Part shown: positions 56,888-64,000 of the stretch, piece by piece
Layout: each line of letters begins with the position of its first letter
Numbering within the stretch: the stretch's first letter is position 1
DNA from: Nymphaea colorata
Taxonomy: Eukaryota > Streptophyta > Magnoliopsida > Nymphaeales > Nymphaeaceae
Assembly (NCBI RefSeq): GCF_008831285.2
Contig: NC_045143.1
Span: 4,907,503 to 4,971,502 of the forward strand
Direction: 5' to 3'
Length of the DNA stretch: 64,000 bases
Notes under the pieces: generated by a model
What the model was told of the DNA's origin: nothing
What the model saw: the letters and a program-made list of their open reading frames with translations, nothing else
Databases searched by the model: none
Position numbers and translations under genes: made by a program

Positions 56888-59800
56888 AACGTGCTCTGTT
56901 GTTGGCAGCTAGCACTGGTAGTGGTGGTAACAATTCAATGCTCGGGCTGGATTGACGATGAGGACGCAAACAGGAATCTGTGAAAATTGATAAGATTGGG
57001 GATGACGGTGACCATAGGATAGGAAGGAAAATGAAGAAACAGGGAGGAGAGGAGAATGGTATGGCATTAATGCAAAGAGAAGAGCGCCTGAGTGTTGCTG
57101 CTGCTGTTGTCGGTCTTGGTGGTAGATGAAGGTTTTGATCCTTCTAAAAGCCTCCTGGCGTTTTATGGTAATCCCAACAACAATGGATTTTGCTTCATCC
57201 CCATCATTTTCTGAATTTGGTCACTTTCACTTCCAAGCTTCCAGCGACCCTCCCTCCCTATCTCTCGCGCTCTGTGAAAGCGAGGGCAACTAGCAACGGG
57301 TTGGATCCGGATGAAGTTCAGCAACCGCCCTTCCATGCGTCTCTTAGAACTTCCAATCTTAGCGGACGTCTACGAAGGGACGGTATCCCTCAATTGGCCC
57401 TTAAATGTGGGAACCATACGTTTTTAATAGTTCATTGTACCGACCTCCTTAGTTTTATGGTTTCTCAAGGGAGTGGGTCTGGGAAGTCCAAGAGGTCAAA
57501 GAGTCCAGGGCAGACACATTGTACTGAGGACTCAATCCAGTTCATTAGCATATCAATCCGGATCCGAATCCCCACAAACACCTGGAACTAAGTTGGCGCA
57601 GTCCAAGTAAGGTGGTTCTTGAGTAGGCGTCCATCTCGAGATTGATGGATGATATCTGCTGCTGCATACCGACATAAATTAGAAAATAAAAGAACTGAAA
57701 AAGGGGATGAATGAACGAAGGTTTCCATGGTAAGTATTGCTTTAACACCATGCATTTATTGATTTCAATTGCAGATCATAGTGGGAGGGTAAAAGCAGCA
57801 TTCTTTCCAAGTTTGAGGACTTGCTTTTCTGCAGATTGTTTGGAATTTCTTTCTACAGTTGGTCGCAATTATGGATGATAAAGAGACTGCTATTACCAAG
57901 ATGAGAAGGAAGCGATGGAAGGAAACAGTAGTGGAGGAAACCTCTAGCTTGCGTTGTGCATGAAAAAGGTGCGACTTTCCTTCCCCACGGAGAGAATATC
58001 TTGTACTTCTGTATTACTTGGTTAGTCTCTATCTGATCATGTCAACCTACACTTTTGATGGTGAAACACAGTGACCTCTCGAGTCCTGAACAGCGGAGGA
58101 TCAACCAGCTTCTGCTTTGAGAATTTGGAACTGCTGGACTATATCAGGACCCATGTTCGAACCTCCACTGAGCTGTCTCACTCGTTTCTGGCTATTCAGA
58201 AAAAGGGAAACACTGTGGAGAAACAAAAGGTTTGCCCTTCGAATCTTTGCTTGTGAATATATTCAAATACGCGATAACAATGGCTTCGTTCTATTATTCT
58301 CGTAAGGGCAGCGGCAAAATGTGTTCGATAAGTTTTTAGTAGATGCGCAGTTTAAAAACTGATATTTATTTTCCCGGCAGTACAGATCTGGCGACCAACG
58401 TCTCCAAGAAGGAAATTTTCCAACTTTTTGTAGTCACATATGACATCTCCCTCTCATTCTCTCGTTGTTTTTCATCCACTACAAGTCTAAGCGCCACCCA
58501 GTTAGGTAACACGCAAATTAGATTTAGTAATTGGAAAAGAACTCTGCTACTAAGGAACTCATTATCACTCGCAAAGATGGGTTCCGCAAGCTGAAGACAA
58601 GTAAAAGGTGCACATCAAATTAGCTTGAGTATGATACCACATAGATGATGTAAACCAACTCGATGAAATGTTTATTCGCAGACTAAAATAAGTTTACATT
58701 TTAACTTCCATTCAAAAGGTGGCTATTCCTGATTTCATTCGTGGGAAGGCAAGTCAAAATACTCCAACTAAAAAATGGGTCTCCCTTCCAGATATCAAAT
58801 CCAAATTGAAAAGCAAAGAGAAGTTGCGTGCTTCCTTTATATTCCCTCTGTGTTTATTGATTATTGACCCTTCACGACGCAATCCATTTGGCTTATTCAT
58901 AGATCCATGGAGAGGTTCATTTTAAGAGTTCGGATATCTTTAACTATATTGATGTAGATGGCAATAGTGGATCACAATCTAAAGCATGATAGGTTGAACT
59001 TTTGCCTACCATCCATTTGGTTGTGCTTGGTTTTCTCACTACACCTCGTTATGTTTACAGCTCCCAAGACAGCACCCTGCCCAAGATGGTATTGATAAAG
59101 AGACAAAAGAGCAACCCAAAAGAGTTGGGGAAAAGAGACAGAAAGAGCTTTAAGTCTTCAAGAAATCTTTGAGTCAAAACAAGAAACTGTATCTCGGAGC
59201 ACCAACTTTGAAGATTTTGGCGAAGCTAGTACGCGTATACTTTGATGGATCTAGAAATTGTGTAAGAAGATGCTCAACCTCCTGCTACCACAACCAAGAA
59301 AGATAATGGCAAAAATAATTCAGGGTTTGCTTCAAGGGACCAGTACTGATGATCGTCTTTTTCTCTCATCCTAGTCACATGGGTAGGGCACGAGTTTGGG
59401 TATGTGATTTTAGAAAATTTGAGTATGGGGGTATGACAGAGTATATACATAAATATGCAATTTTGATGGATGGGAAATAAGAAAAAAAAAGGAAAAAAAT
59501 CAAAATTGAAGAAAAAATTAAGTTTCAAAATATAAATTTTTTTAGTATATAGCCATATCCAGCCATACCCACACACGTGTTCCTGTGCCAGTGCACTGAC
59601 ACAGCACTTGGGCAGATCACACGTACCCGTGTGACTTAATCTCGCATTAAGAGAATGCTAGATAATAATTTATTTGGCTCCTTGAATTCCCTGCTGCTCG
59701 ATAGCGAATCCTTCTTTTTTTAACTAATTTATCCACATTGTTTACAAATCTTATTGTAAAACTAAAAGTTTCTTATAATCCACTATCTTCTATTACAATA

Positions 59801-62800
59801 AACTCTTAAGGGACTCCAAGATTCAGGACACATCTTTTTCTCGCTACCATGTCCACCTTACAGTAAAAATTCTTTGTATGACTTGACAAATACTTAGTTC
59901 TCTTTCTTCGACATCACAAAAATGATGATGGTCAGAAGGAATGAAAGTCTCAAGTAAGCTTTACATAGATTTAGCCTATGAATCTAAACTTATTCAAGTT
60001 GTCCCATGGGTTCTCAAGTAAAATAAGGACAACTGTAAGCAGTATAAACCAATACCTGCAGCAGCTTGGGAAATTCAGATACGCCTGAAAGTTAATTTCC
60101 CTCTAATGTTTTGATCATAGATGTATCCTGCGATTCTCTTAACGTATGATCAGCACCAACATGTTGCTCCAGTTTGGCTTGTGACTCATGTTGGGATGAA
60201 GTTAAGCTCGAGATGCTGCCTTTAGAAGAGCCACGAGCTGAGACCAAGCTGTATTAACTTTGGAAGAAAAAGGAAAAGAAGACGTTGCTCGTTCATGAGT
60301 GGTACCGTGTGGTTGTGTTAGTAGATCTTTACAATAGAGAGAAGAGAGAAGAATGTTGCTGCAGGATGAGAATGGTGAGGATCATCCTGCTATTTTTTTG
60401 TGGGTCTGCCTTAAATCTATACTAGTCCCTCCAAAACTTAAACCTATCTTCTGCCAAACTGTAGATTTGAAAACTATAGGTTTCAGATTCTCAATATGCC
60501 TCAAACTCATGGATCTCAAGTCAAAAGAGGAGAAAGTGTGACTTGAGATGCATAGATTTTACGATGCAAAAATTACAAATTTATGATATAATTCATGCAT
60601 CTTTCGAAACAAAGAACTTCAAATTCTAGTACATTAAAAACAAAAAGATCCGAAATCTTGAAAGATAAGATGCTAAAATCTTAATTGACTTCACATCTTA
60701 AATCTAGAGTAACCAAACACACCCTTCATGGTTTATTTTAAGAGATGTGACCTGAGTGATCAACCCTTGACCGCTAACCTCCTAATACATGGTCGATGGA
60801 TCTAGATTTTATCGGCTGTAATGCAACATTCGCAATCTAAGATTCTGTAAGACAAGAAAAGTAAGCTATTTCCAGGCATTTTTGAAGGAGCGGATCCAGT
60901 AGTCGCTATATTAAATACCAACTTGATAGGTAGTGCTGCACTTAACAAATAAAGGAATGTGGATTTGAGACCTTGGGTTATAGAGCATGCATGATCATGT
61001 TTTGCAGATTAATTAATTGGAACGAATGTGATTTGTTTATTGTTTTTTGGGTTTCAACTTGATGCCAGAAAGGAAAACTGACACCAATTATATAAACTTT
61101 TGGCTAAAGAAGATAGTGCTGTTGTCTAGATTTACCAATTATTTAGTCCTTCTGAGAATATTCTTCTGCTCAACTTTATCATGCATGAGTTCGAATTCTT
61201 GTTTTACCAGTGCACGAGATGCCCCACTGCGAGAAGGCATTTCTCTGAGACCTTTGACTCCCGAAAAGGAAAATAACAAAACGAAGCTGAAATTGATATA
61301 AAGCATTAACTTAGTGATGTATTTTGCAGAAAAGGTGGTCAGATCTACGGCTATCTTTTAGTCATACTTTAATGGTTTTGGTCTAAAAGTGGTGCCATAC
61401 ATCTGTAGGTGATATCCTTGAATGAAAAATCATAACCGCTTCATAAAGAATGTCACTCATCTGTTTCATATATGAACAAGAAAGATTCCTGCTTTGATTT
61501 GGCTAACCAAAAACATTGTTTCCAAGTGAAATATTAGAAATTGATTGTGATATATGCATGGTTTCTTGTACAGAAGATGACCACCATGAGAAAGCTCGGA
61601 CAACAAAAGGCAGGGTAAGGGAGGGTAGAGTTTTAAAGGGTTAAACCCGTTTAATTTGGTAATGAAAAAATTTTTTTAGAACAGAAATCTCGAAACTGAT
61701 CATGCCATTCTTATTAATTTATAACCAGATTGATTTCTGACTATCAATGAGGACAAGGGCATGAAAAAAACTTGAAAACACAATGATGGGGAAGGGTTGA
61801 GAATTGATTTAGGGTCGTTAACTTGACACCCTACACATTTCCCTCTTACGACCTCTTCACCAATTGGTTATAAAAAAGAAGCTATACTATGTTCGTGGCC
61901 GCCTTACATTTTTTCTCTTTTTCTTGAATATGAAGATCAGGTTCTTGGCATATGCTAGGATGTAAAAGGTTCTTGGCAAATGCTAGGATGTAAATGGTTT
62001 TCCAGCAAATTAGTAGATAGAGAAACAATATGTCACCGAATAAGAACAAAAACCAGCCACTCCGCGGCCTAGCCATCCTATCCTCTAAAAGTAGCCTGCA
62101 ACCATTCACAATCTTCTTCCTCTTTCCCCTTTCGGTTTGAACCACTCACCGTGTGAACTAATAAAGTTTTCTTGACACAAAAATTCATGATGTTTGTATG
62201 TGAATGTGGAATATGTCACTTGGCCAACTTGAAAATCATGGCGGCTGTCGTGACTGGTACCAATCAAAAGGCAAATATGATGAGATCCTGGGCCCCGATG
62301 GGTTGTAGGAAAACTAAACAGAAGAGTGCAGGAAATTCGAGCCATCACTTAACGAGTGGTGCGGGCAATGCTACACAATCCCGGTCGACAAACAACAATT
62401 TATGAATAGCTGTTTTCAGAGATTTTATCTTTACACAAGTCGGATGAAAGCCTTAATGTGACCATCTCTGTCTCTGTCTCTCTCTCCCTCTCTCTCTGAC
62501 AACGCAGAGATGTACACAGACAGTTTGTTACTCATAATCCCATGGCAGCGTCTCCGGCACAAGCATAGCACAGCCCGACTATCACGCAAGAGATCATAAG
62601 CAAATGATGGTTGACAATCTTCTGCCTTGCTCATTAGAGGAAGATATCCAAACATTTCTATTGAAATAGAGAAGGCAAATGTTTGTCAAAAATTGCCTAA
62701 AGATGGAAGGCATGAAAGAAAAGTAACAAAGTTCATAGTTATTGATTGTCACTTTTTACACTTTCTGAGGTAAAAATCTTGGAGCCGGCTAATTTGCTCC

Positions 62801-63048
62801 ACTGAACAACAAATTTTGTATTACATACAGGACTTGCTGCTACTTTACAATAACGTATGATGATAGGATCAAACCATTTGCAAATTTCTTACTAAATGGC
62901 ATCGAACTCTTATTGCTAACTCTTCAATCTCCTGAAAAAATTCGCTTGATATTGACAATGTATTCAGGTGACTATCAACATTCAACTATTGGGTTCATGC
63001 GTTCACCTAATACTGAACCCATTTTACTTCCGTCCTTGCCTCTGCTAC
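56888..63048. other. Six-kilobase region without a confident gene
   Basis: 57850-59250 has several short open blocks bounded by AG/GT-like sites (for example MDDKETAITKMRRKRWKE at 57872, and the blocks at 58071-58230 and 58719-58830), but I could not link them into one frame or recognise a family. A 28-bp tandem duplication is at 61940-61995. A CT run is at 62467-62498. The rest shows nothing. Confidence 0.5.
61940..61995. repeat. Two-copy 28-bp tandem duplication
   Basis: GGTTCTTGGCATATGCTAGG followed by ATGTAAAA is repeated at once as GGTTCTTGGCAAATGCTAGG followed by ATGTAAAT. Two differences are visible between the copies. Confidence 0.9.
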
Positions 63049-63923
63049 TTAACTGCAAACTGCCTCAACTGCTACCCGCTTCATGACTCCCGGACAAGGG
63101 TCTCCCCTGAAGACATCTTGGGAGATGACCACGGAGCACCACTCCTGTCCAACACACCTCTGCAACGAGAAAGACAAAAAAGTATAAGAACCTAAATGGA
63201 TTTACATACACAAAGCTGCATACACACCTAAGCACATGCCATCCTGCACAAATACACACACGCATGCACACACACACAGACACACACACATAGTTTTGAA
63301 CGAACCTTTTGAAAAATGTCATATGAATGTGGGGAGTGACAAGCTCCTTGCTTGAAACTTCCACAGACTCCTTGAGGAGTCCCAAAACTAGCAAACTTAA
63401 TTGAGGTGATCTTTTGTCCCTCGGAGCATGCCAGATGAACCTTTGCCTTCTGCGGTTCTTCAGGCTTGCCATATTTCTTAATCTGCCAATTCTTCAAAGT
63501 TGGATGCCATTCTGAAATATCAGCACACGCACTTGCCAACTTTCTCTTCACCAATGTGATTCCTGAAGGATTACCACCCCATTCTTCAAAGATCACCAAA
63601 AGATTCCCAGTTGGATTCAGCCAAGAACGTGGAACATGATACCTGGCATGACAGGATTTTAGCTTGACATGGCTCAGGGTCCAATAGTTTGGAATGGAGA
63701 CAGGTTAGTTATCTCACCATCTCTGTGAAGGCTCGCCACAGTTTGATCGGCATTTATTCTCATCAAAAGTCCCAGGATAATCACAACCTCCACAGTTACC
63801 TTTTGCAGTGTAAGCAGGCCAGTAACGTCCAATGCTTTCTCCATTTATCCATATTTGACCTTTCCCCATGCTGGCCATATCTAGAGCCAGGGGCTCTGTT
63901 CCAGATGGTGCATCAAATGTTGC
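63049..63923 (-). CDS. BGAL: Beta-galactosidase (GH35) with SUEL lectin domain, last three exons
   Basis: Cell-wall/apoplastic GH35 enzymes of this plant type remove galactose from pectin side chains or other wall glycans. Three - strand exons are visible: 63923-63718, 63642-63306 and 63159-63049 (stop TAA). The next exon is beyond 64000. The first encodes [32 protein letters not shown] and a Cys cluster [16 protein letters not shown], the galactose-binding-like region. The second starts [15 protein letters not shown], then [11 protein letters not shown], and enters the SUEL (D-galactoside lectin) domain with [12 protein letters not shown] and [16 protein letters not shown]. The third ends the lectin with [28 protein letters not shown]. 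The reading stays open through all junctions. The family's longer members carry this lectin; the catalytic domain is not in the window. It is a different GH35 branch from the left-edge gene. Confidence 0.93.
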
Positions 63924-64000
63924 CTGCATCATTAGGGCAGTTGGAGACCATTTTGAGACAAAATTAGACCGGAAATGCCTCAAAGCTCAGACAAGGTCTT

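Overview
This is a 64 kb piece of nuclear DNA from a seed plant, almost certainly a flowering plant. The evidence is AT-rich DNA, many-exon genes with GT-AG introns, plant-only gene families (cytokinin dehydrogenase, defensin, SUEL-type beta-galactosidase, a CKQQ-ending NAP1, a PM-ANT1-type carrier), a Ty1/copia element, LINE tails, MITEs and long TA/CT microsatellites. I cannot name the species. All exon borders below were read by eye from splice signals, frame continuity and family conservation; each intact model keeps one open frame across every junction.

Layout. (1) 1-10989, + strand: the 3' half of a BGAL17-type beta-galactosidase whose 5' end lies left of the window. One of its introns holds a MITE that was itself split by a 5.3 kb Ty1/copia element (5-bp target duplication TCGGT). 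The extreme left edge is the LTR and primer-binding site of a second copia element. (2) 11602-16424, - strand: an intact five-exon cytokinin dehydrogenase (CKX-A). (3) 16425-32616: mostly gene-poor, with a 5'-truncated LINE tail (18067-19045) and a two-exon plant defensin on the - strand (22290-23517) that is too split up to show as one long ORF. (4) 32617-36284, - strand: a second intact CKX (CKX-B) with the same five-exon structure. (5) 36285-45863: repeats, MITEs, a decayed third CKX exon (40978-41143) and a second LINE tail. (6) 45864-50205, + strand: a complete 12-exon NAP1 histone chaperone gene ending in a CaaX-type CKQQ, with a degenerate duplicate of exon 4 in intron 3. (7) 52191-56789, - strand: a two-exon PM-ANT1-like adenine nucleotide carrier, convergent with NAP1. 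(8) 56790-63048: no confident gene. (9) 63049-64000, - strand: the last three exons of a second, different beta-galactosidase that carries a C-terminal SUEL lectin domain.

The genes do not form a pathway. The main structural story is a CKX tandem cluster (two intact copies and one relic, all on the - strand) with a defensin between the intact copies, in a landscape reshaped by nested mobile elements. Both CKX proteins have an N-terminal hydrophobic segment and should degrade cytokinin in the secretory path or apoplast. NAP1 acts in chromatin assembly. The carrier moves adenine nucleotides. The two galactosidases belong to different GH35 branches and sit at opposite ends by coincidence, as far as can be seen.
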